DNA from: Candidatus Dormiibacterota bacterium
GTDB lineage: Bacteria; Chloroflexota; Dormibacteria; Aeolococcales; Aeolococcaceae
Assembly (NCBI GenBank): GCA_003153215.1
Contig: PLXL01000053.1
Coordinates: forward strand, 1 to 6,275
Length of the DNA: 6,275 nucleotides
Reading direction: 5' to 3'
The translations under genes and the position numbers were made by a program. This document shows, piece after piece, positions 1-6,167 of this stretch. The notes beneath the pieces were generated by a model. It worked only from the letters and a program-made list of their open reading frames with translations. It made no database searches and was not told where the DNA came from. How positions within the stretch are numbered: position 1 is the stretch's first letter; each line of letters starts with the position of its first letter.

Positions 1-422
1 CAGCACGGGAAGAGCGCTGTAGGCGATGAGGGCGATGATCACCGGGGTGACCCCGATGCCCAGAAACGCGTAGAGGAGGGCGAGCACCCCGATGCCCGGG
101 ACCGCCTGCCCCAGGTTGGCGAGCGGGAGCACGAGGACTCGAGGCGCTCGGCCTCCAATGGCGAGCAGGGCCCCCAGCGGGACGCAGGTCACGGCGACCA
201 CCCCGAAGGAGACGCCGGAGAGGAGCAGATGGCCGAGGAGCCGGCTGACCAGGAAGGGTCCGTTAAGGAGTCAGCGGGAGACCCTCCCAGAGTCAGGTAC
301 ACGGGGAAGCAAAGCGCCAGGCCCGCCACGATGCCCAGGGGACGCAGGAGGAGTCGCCGCCGCCACCCGCCGCCAGCCCGTGGGCTCGCGATCCCGCCGG
401 CGATGGCCGGCGAGGCGGTCAC
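1..422 (-). pseudogene. Osmoprotectant ABC transporter permease, 3'-truncated by the window, with an apparent frameshift
   Basis: Membrane permease of an OpuC/ProU-type importer for glycine betaine, carnitine or choline-like solutes. The GTG start at 422-420 overlaps the ATPase stop as GTGA and has GGGAGG seven bases upstream, so translation is probably coupled. The first frame gives a basic leader and one membrane segment (RPLGIVAGLALCFPVYLTL), reaching about position 270. The familiar permease core then continues in another frame, open from 270 to the window edge: LVSRLLGHLLLSGVSFGVV, then ANLGQAVPGIGVLALLYAF, then VTPVIIALIAYSALPVL. The two frames overlap at 189-270. Adding one C to the CC at 267-268 (GG on the plus strand) would join them as SPADS-LNGPFLVSRLL. 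No start codon opens the second frame, so two separate genes are unlikely. Either a real frameshift or a sequencing error in a short homopolymer. The family call is firm; functional status is unknown because the C-terminus and EAA loop lie outside the window. Confidence 0.8.
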
Positions 423-1357
423 CGTGAGGCCTCCCGGATGCTCTCGCTGTCGATCACACCCAGCACGGTGTCGGCGTCGCGCACCGTCACCCGCCCGCTT
501 TCCGCGCGCAGCACCGCGTCCAGCGCGTCCCGCAGGCTGGCGTCCGCCCCTACCGTCTCGGCCGGAAGCCCGGAGCCGTTGGGCTCGGCCAGGTGAGCGT
601 CACGGACGCGGAGCAGCGCCAGGCGCCTCACCATGCGGCCTTCGCCGAGGAACTGGGCTACGAAGGGGGAGGCCGGGTGGGCGAGCAGCTCGACCGGGCG
701 GGCGTACTGCTCGAGCACCCCTCCCTGGGAGAGCAGCGCGACCCGGTCGCCGATCCGCACCGCCTCGTCGATGTCGTGGGTGACGAAGACGATGGTCTTG
801 TGGAGGACCTTCTGAAGGCGGAGGAGCTCGTTCTGCAGGCGCACGCGGACCACGGGGTCGATGGCTCCGAAGGGCTCGTCCATGAGCAGGATGTCGGGGT
901 CGGCGCCCAACGCCCGGGCCACCCCGACCCGCTGACGCTCTCCCCCGCTGAGTTCGGCGGGCAGCCGCCGGCCGTATTCCACCGGCGGCAGGCCGACCAT
1001 CTCCAGCAACTCCTCGACGCGTGCCGCGATGCGCCGCCGGTTCCATCCGGCCAGGCGCGGTACGGTGGCGATGTTCTCGGCGACGGTCTGGTGGGGGAAG
1101 AGCCCCACCTGCTGGATGACGTAGCCGATGCTGCGGCGCAGGGCATTGACGTCCATGCCGGCGGTGTCCCGCCCGTCGATGGAGATGGTCCCCGAGCTGG
1201 GCTCGACCAGCCGGTTGATCATGGTCAAGGAGGTGGTCTTGCCACAGCCCGAGGGGCCGGCGAGGACGACGATCTCGCCGGAGGCGATCCCCAGGGAGAG
1301 CTCGCCCACCGCGGTGACCCGCCCGTATCGCTTGCTGACCCGGTCGAAGGTAATCAC
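419..1357 (-). CDS. opuCA: Osmoprotectant (glycine betaine/carnitine/choline) ABC transporter ATP-binding protein
   Basis: Cytoplasmic ATPase (312 aa) that powers the importer formed with the two flanking permeases. Visible motifs: A-loop Tyr11, Walker A GPSGCGKT at 34-41, Q-loop in GYVIQQVGLFPH near 78-89, signature LSGGERQ at 136-142, Walker B ILLMDE at 156-161, D-loop GAID at 164-167 and the switch His194 in FVTHD. The IQQVGLFPH form is typical of the OpuCA/ProV group. After the nucleotide-binding domain, residues about 264-309 resemble one CBS motif (LRDALDAVLRAESGRVTV, then VLGVIDSESI); many OpuCA proteins carry a tandem pair, which senses ionic strength in characterised members. The GTG start at 1357 is chosen for its GTGA overlap with the upstream permease stop and for GAGGGG seven bases upstream. 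The TGA stop overlaps the GTG start of the second permease. Catalytically complete; the exact substrate cannot be read from the ATPase. Confidence 0.95.
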   Translation of the reverse strand: MITFDRVSKRYGRVTAVGELSLGIASGEIVVLAGPSGCGKTTSLTMINRLVEPSSGTISIDGRDTAGMDVNALRRSIGYVIQQVGLFPHQTVAENIATVPRLAGWNRRRIAARVEELLEMVGLPPVEYGRRLPAELSGGERQRVGVARALGADPDILLMDEPFGAIDPVVRVRLQNELLRLQKVLHKTIVFVTHDIDEAVRIGDRVALLSQGGVLEQYARPVELLAHPASPFVAQFLGEGRMVRRLALLRVRDAHLAEPNGSGLPAETVGADASLRDALDAVLRAESGRVTVRDADTVLGVIDSESIREASR

Positions 1358-2004
1358 CCGACCGCCCCTCGAGCGGCCCCGCGGGAGAGGGCGCGCTGGA
1401 CGCCGGCCAGGATGAGGTCGGCGGTCAGCCCGATCAAGGCCACGGGGATGACCCCGGCGAGCACCTGGACCAGGGTGCCGCTGCTGCGGCCCAGGGCTTC
1501 GAGGATGGGCTGTCCGAGGTCATCGGCGCCGACGGTGGCGCCGACCGTGGCAATCGCCACCACCATGACCGTCGCCTGGCGCAACCCGCCGAGAATGGCC
1601 GGTGCTGCCAAGGGCATTTCTACGCGGGCCAGGACTTGGATCGGGCTCATCCCCACGCCGCAGGCGGCCTCGGTCACCGCCGGGTCGACCGCCCGAATCC
1701 CTGTGGCAGTGTTGCGAACCACGGGGAGCAGTGCGTAGAGGACCAGCCCGACGATCACTGGTGGGTTGCCCAGCCCCACCCAGATCGAGAGGAGACCGAA
1801 TAGGGCGAAGCTCGGCACCGTGAGAAGAGTGCTGGTGACACCCAGAATCAGCGTCGAGAACCGCTCCGACCGGGCCGCGAACACCCCCAAGATCAGCCCG
1901 CTCAGGGCCGCAGCCGCCATCGACATCGCCACGATCTCGATGTGGGTCACAACCTGAGGGCCCAAGGTGCCCCAGTTGTCAACGATATAGTTGATGATGC
2001 TCAC
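1354..2004 (-). CDS. Osmoprotectant ABC transporter permease (first gene of the operon)
   Basis: Integral membrane permease of the binding-protein-dependent (BPD) family, partner of the ATPase downstream. With the GTG start at 2004 it is 216 aa, close to the usual OpuCB/OpuCD length. The N-terminus MSIINYIVDNWGTLGPQVV and the first membrane helix (about 22-44) fit the family. The frame stays open upstream to about 2082, but those residues are Arg/Trp-rich and unlike a permease start, so they are left out. The Shine-Dalgarno is weak (G-rich, GGGGATGG). Further hydrophobic segments are at about 52-75, 82-96, 135-155 and 185-205. The EAA coupling loop that docks on the ATPase is clear at about 112-132 (EAACGVGMSPIQVLARVEMP). 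The signature PVVRNTATGIRAVDP precedes it, as in OpuC permeases. The stop overlaps the ATPase start as GTGA. No convincing promoter was found in the roughly 170 bases upstream. OpuCB and OpuCD cannot be told apart here. Confidence 0.93.
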   Translation of the reverse strand: MSIINYIVDNWGTLGPQVVTHIEIVAMSMAAAALSGLILGVFAARSERFSTLILGVTSTLLTVPSFALFGLLSIWVGLGNPPVIVGLVLYALLPVVRNTATGIRAVDPAVTEAACGVGMSPIQVLARVEMPLAAPAILGGLRQATVMVVAIATVGATVGADDLGQPILEALGRSSGTLVQVLAGVIPVALIGLTADLILAGVQRALSRGAARGAVG

Positions 2005-2173
2005 GCCCCGCCATCCCCACCACCGGCAGCCGGGCACGATCGCGTGAACCCGCCAGCCAGACGAGCGTTCAGGTTGGGGCAACTGTACCCGATCACCGGG
2101 CGACCCGGCGAGCTGACAGGTCTTGCAGAGTCCGCGACGTTCGGTCGGCTTTCCGAGTTCGACTGGTCATTGA

Positions 2174-2665
2174 CAGACCGAGACCGCCATCCGCCAACTC
2201 CTTGTCGCCGCCAACCCGCACGTGAAGCTGCCGCCCACAACCGCCGTTCCGGACCTCACCCCGACCGAGCTCATCAGCCCCGAGACCTATCTCGGCTACA
2301 GCCGGCTGCAGTACCTCGCCGGGGTCACCTCGATCCAGGACGACGCCCCGGCGACGTACACGTTCCCCAGCTCCATCGTGGCCGGCGAGTACGGCCTCTC
2401 GGGGACGTGGACGATCGGCTCCGAGGAGTCAACGGCCGGTGCGGATGCGCGCCTTGAGCTGGACTTCGAGGCCAAGGACGTCTATCTCGTGCTCGGCGGC
2501 AGCGGCACCCTCTCCCTCACGCTCGCCGGGAGGGCCCTGGCGACGATCGACGTGAGCGGCATCCCCCGCCTGTACACCCTGGTGGCGGGCCAGTCTGAGC
2601 AGACGGGCCTGCTCGTCCTCACCGCGTCACCCGGGGTCGAGGCATACGACTTCACCTTCGGCTGA
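2174..2665 (+). pseudogene. Orphan C-terminal domain of a DipZ-like cytochrome c biogenesis/thioredoxin protein
   Basis: Matches the carbohydrate-binding-module-like beta domain that ends DipZ proteins (the fold known from the Mycobacterium tuberculosis Rv2874 C-terminal half). Recognised stretches are SPETYLGYSRLQYL, YGLSGTWTIGSEES, LELDFEAKDVYLVLGG, PRLYTLV and the natural ending PGVEAYDFTFG. The frame opens after a TGA at 2171-2173 and reads QTETAIRQLLVAANPHVKLP, which resembles the helix closing the preceding thioredoxin-like domain; the homology therefore starts upstream of any start codon. The only usable start is a GTG at 2222 with no Shine-Dalgarno. The CcdA-like membrane part and the CxxC thioredoxin part are missing, and only about 170 bases separate it from the divergent permease gene. 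It is best read as a truncated relic. A short stand-alone domain protein from 2222 (147 aa) is possible but less likely. Reading-frame quality is still good, so the truncation may be recent. Confidence 0.75.
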
Positions 2666-2861
2666 GGTGTCCGGGACCCTGGCGCGTTCAGCTCTGACCA
2701 CGCTTGCGTCGCTCACTCCGATCCGTTATCGTGCTCATCGATCTTGACAGTTTCGTTAACCTTCACAAGAGCGTGGCTCGCGATCCGCCGCGCCAACGGG
2801 TGGTGGCCTAGGCGCGGACGCACTGCGCGAGGGGATAGCAGGCAATAACCGTCGACCACGC

Positions 2862-2894
2862 CCACCAGCCAGGTGGCTCACGGCTACAAGCCGT
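2862..2894 (-). terminator. Possible weak terminator after the disulfide oxidoreductase gene
   Basis: Two small inverted repeats lie at the 3' end of the minus-strand gene. ACGGCT-ACA-AGCCGT (plus-strand reading, 2880-2894) is a 6-bp stem spanning the TAG stop, and CCACC-AGCCA-GGTGG (2862-2876) is a 5-bp stem just beyond it. Neither is followed by a T run. Such short stems can occur by chance in GC-rich DNA, so this is tentative. Confidence 0.25.
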
Positions 2895-4293
2895 ACTCCT
2901 CGAGCAGGCGTAGCCACACTTCGCTGACAGTGGGGAACGACGGCACCGCGTGCCAGAGCGTTTCGACCGGCACTCGCCCGGCGATCGCAACGGTGGCGGA
3001 GTGCAGCAATTCCTGCATCGCCGGACCCGTGAACGTGGCGCCAATGATCACGTGCCGTGACTCGTCCACCAGAATCTGGGACGTTCCGCTGATGCCCTCG
3101 CCTTGCGTGTACGCGCCTGACACCTCGCCGGTGGGGAAGCGCGCCACCCGCACATCGATGCCGCGCTCGCGCGCCTGGGCCCCGGTGGGACCGACGGCGC
3201 ACACCTGCGGGTCCGTGAAGGTGACGCGGGTTACGACGTCGCGGCTGGCACGATCGCGCGCATCCTTGCCGGCGATGACGTCGCCCGCGATCCGCGCCTG
3301 ATACTTGCCCATGTGGGTCAGCAGCGCGAGCCCGTTGCAATCACCCACCGCGTACAGTCAGCCGCCGGCGACACCGGCGGCATGCAGGGTGTCGTCCACC
3401 TGCACGTAGCGTCCGGGCTTCAGGCCAACGCTGTCCAGGCCGAGCGATGCCGTGGCCGGCTCGCGCCCCGTGGCCACCAGGATCTCATCGCCGGCCAGTT
3501 CACTCCCATCGCCCAGGCTCGCGAGCACCGCGCCCGAATCATCGCGGCGTACCGACGTGAGCTGAGCACCGAGCAACACGCGAATGCCCTCCGCCTCGAA
3601 CGCCACGCGCACCTCGTCACCCACGAACGGCTCCTCGCGGGCGAGCAGACGCTGCGCGCCCTCCAGCACGGTCACCTCCTCGCTGCCGAGGCGCCGAAAG
3701 CACTGGGCCATCTCGCAGCCCACGGCCCCGCCGCCCAGCACCAGCAGACGGCACGGAACGGCGTGCGTCTCCGTCGCCTCGCGGTTGGTCCACGGGCGCA
3801 CTCCGTCCAGCCCAGGCACCGGCGGCAGGGCGGCGCGCGTCCCCGTCGCCAACACTACCGCAGTGCGCGCGCGCAGCGACAGCATGGCGCCATCAGGCAT
3901 CGACACATCCACGCGCCGCTCGCCGGAGAGGCGCCCGTTGCCGCGATACAGAACGATATGTTTCGAGGTCAGCCACGGCACCTGCCCGTCGTCGTGCCAG
4001 TCTGACGTCATGTAGTCGCGGCGCGCAAACACCTGCCCCAAGTCGATGGCTCTCTTGACCGCCTCGCGGGCGCCGGGCACGCGACGGGTCGCCGCCAGCA
4101 CATCGCCTGGACGCAGCAGCGTCTTGCTGGGGATGCATCCCCAGTATGAGCACTCACCCCCCACCAGTTCACGCTCGACGATGGCAGTGCTCATCCCGTG
4201 GTCGGCGCACCGACCTGCGACGTTCTCCCCAGCAGGTCCTGCACCAATGACAACGACGTCATACTCGAGAACCTGACCATCCGCCTCGCTCAT
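2884..4293 (-). pseudogene. FAD/NAD(P)-dependent pyridine nucleotide-disulfide oxidoreductase interrupted by an in-frame TGA
   Basis: Class I flavoprotein disulfide reductase related to dihydrolipoamide dehydrogenase, mercuric reductase and soluble transhydrogenase; 469 codons, normal family length. The ATG at 4293 has AGGAGG seven bases upstream. Domains: FAD-binding GAGPAG at 17-22; redox Cys48/Cys53 in GGECSYWGCIPSK; ATG at 149-151; NAD(P)-binding GGGAVG at 187-192, with Glu211 at the end of the second strand, which suggests NADH preference; second ATG in EILVATGREP; FAD motif AVGDCNG at 315-321; then a dimerisation domain. Codon 312 is TGA (3360-3358), between AGVAGG and LYAVGDCNG, where I recall relatives having Trp; both sides are in the same frame and look intact. 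One TGG-to-TGA change explains it; other genes here use TGA as stop, so the code is standard. At the C-terminus FPTVSE (453-458) replaces the catalytic His-Pro-Thr of lipoamide dehydrogenases, so the substrate is open. Family firm; functional status uncertain. Confidence 0.85.
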
Positions 4294-4300
4294 CCCCGCG

Positions 4301-4306
4301 CCTCCT
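4301..4306 (-). promoter_or_regulatory. Ribosome binding site that fixes the oxidoreductase start
   Basis: A perfect AGGAGG on the minus strand lies seven bases before the ATG at 4293-4291. It decides against the longer open frame, which extends 44 codons upstream with Arg- and Gly-rich residues unlike the family's N-terminus. Confidence 0.75.
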
Positions 4307-4724
4307 GTCCGCTCCTGTAGCCGTCGCACACGATTGTGCAGCACTGCGCCGGGGCTTTCGCGTCTTCCAGAGCCGGCCTGCGGCCGACGTCCAAACTCGG
4401 GTTGAGGCGCCCGATCAGAACCCACCGAGGCGGCCCGATTATTGTCGTCCAGGGCTGTGCGGCTGCGATCGGTGCGTTCGGCTTCGCCTCCCCGGGGCCC
4501 TCTGCCCTTCCCTCAGTCAGCCCATTCGGGCATCCCTGCGGGTCGCGAAGTATGAATTGAGGGCGAGTTGGAGGGTTCAGGGACGCTTCTCTAAATCCTC
4601 TTCCTCTTTGGCTTACCCGACTCCCGCGGCGCCCCACTCACATCGCTCTCAGCAGAAGTGGTGAAGGCGGAGAAGGAACACAGGGGAACTGTCGTGCTTC
4701 ACATGGTGGCGATGGTAGCCATCA
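4307..4724. other. Long intergenic stretch with no supported gene
   Basis: About 420 bases upstream of the oxidoreductase start. Open frames exist on both strands, for example a 115-codon minus frame ending at 4290. They show no recognisable domain, no Shine-Dalgarno and less third-position G/C bias than the clear genes. The only small structure noted is an inverted repeat GCACA-CGAT-TGTGC at 4326-4339, about 33 bases before the oxidoreductase ATG. The promoter of that gene should lie here, but no convincing -35/-10 pair was seen. Confidence 0.5.
4326..4339. repeat. Short inverted repeat upstream of the oxidoreductase gene, possible operator
   Basis: GCACA-N4-TGTGC is a perfect 5-bp inverted repeat with a 4-base spacer, placed where an operator or a 5' leader hairpin might sit relative to the ATG at 4293. 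It matches no regulator consensus I can name, and a repeat of this size can occur by chance. Confidence 0.2.
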
Positions 4725-4727
4725 TAG

Positions 4728-4844
4728 TTAGTCGGCGTAGATGTCGGATTCTTCAGAAACCGATTCTGGGAACGGCTGACAGCAAATGTTGGCATTGTCT
4801 TGGTGTTCGCGGCTTTGTATTTGGGATTCGTCAGGCGGCCATGA
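4728..4844 (+). pseudogene. Decayed small single-pass membrane protein reading frame
   Basis: A short open frame ending in TGA at 4842-4844 reads VGVDVGFFRNRFWERL, then TANVGIVLVFAALYLGFV, then RRP and stop. This is an aromatic and charged N-terminal part followed by one hydrophobic helix and a basic tail, the layout of a small inner-membrane protein of about 40-45 residues. No start codon occurs in this frame before the helix: a TAG sits at 4725-4727 and the codons after it are TTA and GTC. An ATG at 4712 in another frame would join it if one base were lost near 4730. The surrounding bases are visibly less GC-rich than the flanks. I do not recognise a named family. Chance hydrophobicity is the main alternative. 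Confidence 0.3.
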
Positions 4845-5128
4845 ACAAGGCGCGATAGCGCGCGTTGACCTCTCCTGATTCTTTCGCTTTCCACGTCCCC
4901 GGCGCTTGCGCTTAGCAGTGGCCCGAGCAACCTGGTCGAAAACCGCCGTCACCTCGACGAGACTTGACGCCTATCGGTCTGCAGTCGCGGTCAACGAGCG
5001 GCCCGGAGCAAAGCCCGTACATGTCGAGGATGGTGGCGAGGAGAGGCGGGTGGGCCGAGGGTGGGCCGCGGTCGTTTCGGGTACCCTCGCCGGCCGACCC
5101 CGGCAGGCGATCGAGGGGGGGTCCCCGG
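4845..5128. other. Intergenic stretch upstream of the TIGR03086 gene
   Basis: No supported gene. A 5-bp hairpin GCGCG-ATAG-CGCGC at 4850-4863 follows the decayed small frame. A TACCCT at 5082-5087 fits the loose TANNNT -10 pattern of actinobacterial promoters, in a reasonable place for transcription of the downstream gene, but no matching -35 is obvious. A run of seven G at 5115-5121 precedes the start region. Confidence 0.4.
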
Positions 5129-5149
5129 GTGGCACACTTGTCCTCGAGC

Positions 5150-5728
5150 ATGGATGGCGCGCAGCTCTTCCGCCGAGCTCTCGAGCAGGCAACCGCGCTC
5201 GTCGGGGGCGTCTGCCCCTCCCAGCTCGGCCTGGCCACGCCCTGCACAGAGTGGGACGTGCGGGCCCTGGCGAGCCACATGCTCTACGAGCTCAACTGGG
5301 TTCCCGAACTCACCCTGGGAGCCACCATTGCCGAGGTCGGCGACCGCTACGACGGTGACCTCATCGGCGACGACCTTGCGGCGAGCTGGCGGCGGGCTGC
5401 GGACGCCGCGCTCATCGCCGCCGACCGCTGCGACCCCATCGCCATCGCACATCTCTCCTATGCCGACGTGAGCAACGACGCCTATCTCCGGCAGGTGGGG
5501 GGCGACGAGCTCATCCATTCCTGGGATCTCGGAGCCGCCACCGGCGCCCTCGTGCGCTTCGATCCCGAGCTGGCCGAGGCGGTGTACGAGAACACCCTGC
5601 CCGACATGAAGGGCATGCAGGCGAGCGGTCTCTTCGCTCCTCCGGTTCCGGTGCCAGAGAACGCCGACCCCCAGACGCGGCTAATCGCGCTCTTCGGTCG
5701 CGATCCCGGCTGGCCGCCACCGCGCTGA
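5150..5728 (+). CDS. TIGR03086 family protein (mycothiol-dependent maleylpyruvate isomerase-like, DinB-type fold)
   Basis: 192 aa from the ATG at 5150. The protein belongs to the actinobacterial group with an MDMPI-type N-terminal helical bundle. Characterised relatives bind a divalent metal and act in thiol-dependent isomerase or transferase reactions; for this branch the reaction is unknown. Seen: LFRRALEQATALV at 6-18, TPCTEWDVRALASHM at 30-44 with candidate metal ligand His43, and ELIHSWDLGAATG at 120-132 with His123. The typical C-terminal ending is also present: GLFAPPVPVPENADPQTRLI, then ALFGRDPGW. Length matches the family. An in-frame GTG at 5129 would add seven residues and has a GAGG about 12 bases upstream, while the ATG at 5150 lacks a clear Shine-Dalgarno; the ATG is preferred because the family usually begins just before LFRRA. 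The gene is single, with a strong hairpin at its stop. Cytoplasmic; no signal peptide or membrane segment. It appears fully intact, unlike its neighbours. Confidence 0.9.
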   Translation: MDGAQLFRRALEQATALVGGVCPSQLGLATPCTEWDVRALASHMLYELNWVPELTLGATIAEVGDRYDGDLIGDDLAASWRRAADAALIAADRCDPIAIAHLSYADVSNDAYLRQVGGDELIHSWDLGAATGALVRFDPELAEAVYENTLPDMKGMQASGLFAPPVPVPENADPQTRLIALFGRDPGWPPPR

Positions 5729-5763
5729 CGCCGTGCCGCCTAGGAGGCGGCACGGCGTCAGCG
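5723..5763 (+). terminator. Perfect 19-bp hairpin terminator overlapping the TIGR03086 stop codon
   Basis: Left arm 5723-5741 (CGCTGACGCCGTGCCGCCT), loop AGG, right arm 5745-5763, fully complementary over 19 base pairs. The TGA stop (5726-5728) lies inside the left arm. No T run follows. GC-rich hairpins without a U tract are common as terminators in actinobacteria. Being a perfect inverted repeat, it could also act on transcripts from the minus strand. Confidence 0.8.
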
Positions 5764-5999
5764 AATCGTGCCCGAGGCGTCGAGACCGCCAGCGAGCCGA
5801 TCCAGGATGTCCGTTGAACAAACGGCGCGCTCCCGGCACCCCACCTGTCCACCGTGGTGTGCCCTCTACCTGGCCAACGCCCAAGAGCAACGCTGCCTTG
5901 CTTCGTGCGAACCGGACGTCTCCAGGCCATCGTCAGGACGATCTCCGGACGCCAAGCAGATGCAGCATCTGAGCTCAGAATCGCCGTCCGGGGGAAGGC

Positions 6000-6052
6000 T
6001 GGTCGGGGCGCCCAGACTCGAACTGGGGACCTCTTGCGCCCAAAGCAAGCGC
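6000..6052 (-). tRNA. 3' fragment of a tRNA-Pro(UGG) gene, probable attachment site
   Basis: Read on the minus strand: anticodon stem CTTGC/GCAAG (6045-6049 with 6033-6037), 7-base loop TTTGGGC with anticodon TGG and the purine G37 usual for tRNA-Pro, variable region AGGTC, T stem CCCAG/CTGGG with loop TTCGAGT, acceptor 3' strand CGCCCCG (6010-6004), discriminator A and encoded CCA (6002-6000). The acceptor 5' strand should read CGGGGCG; it is absent from the expected place near 6070-6080 and from the rest of the window to the right. The D arm is also missing, apart from a possible GCG at 6050-6052. So only the part from the anticodon stem to CCA is present. Such 3' parts are duplicated when tyrosine-recombinase elements integrate into tRNA genes. 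A tRNA broken by deletion is the alternative. Confidence 0.8.
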
Positions 6053-6167
6053 ATTCGACTTTCGTCACTCGCATAGGCGGTCACGAGGTCAACTGCTTCA
6101 CTTGCTTCGCAGCTGGTCGACGTCGATGGAAGGGACCAACGAGCCTTTCATGACGACGGGGCCACCC

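Noticed and set aside
593..1738. A long plus-strand open frame of 381 codons opposite the ATPase and permease.
   Set aside because: It is the antisense shadow of two clear ABC transporter genes, a common effect in GC-rich DNA; the product is Gly/Asp/His-rich with no domain.
2744..2770. TTGACA, a perfect -35 hexamer, in the gap between the DipZ relic and the oxidoreductase.
   Set aside because: No -10 element follows at 16-18 bases, and a plus-strand transcript from here would only run into the convergent gene.
2788..2817. Inverted repeat CCGCGCC/GGCGCGG with a 16-base loop as a terminator between convergent genes.
   Set aside because: The stem is only 7 bp with a long loop and no T run; likely chance in GC-rich DNA.
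3346..3348. GTG that could start a separate 154-codon gene after the TGA in the oxidoreductase.
   Set aside because: It is the Val of the conserved AVGDCNG motif, in frame with the upstream part, with no Shine-Dalgarno; it is an internal codon, not a gene start.
4290..4637. A 115-codon minus-strand frame whose TGA overlaps the oxidoreductase ATG as ATGA, looking like a coupled upstream gene.
   Set aside because: The overlap follows automatically from ATG being followed by AGC. The frame shows no domain, weak third-position bias and no Shine-Dalgarno.
5130..5145. TGGCAC followed by TTG resembling a sigma-54 promoter just before the TIGR03086 gene.
   Set aside because: The spacing between the GG and GC elements is wrong and the TTGC half is absent; sigma-54 is also not expected in actinobacteria.
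5854..6153. Open frames across the tRNA region giving peptides such as APRLELGTS.
   Set aside because: These are familiar translations of the antisense of a tRNA T arm, not proteins.
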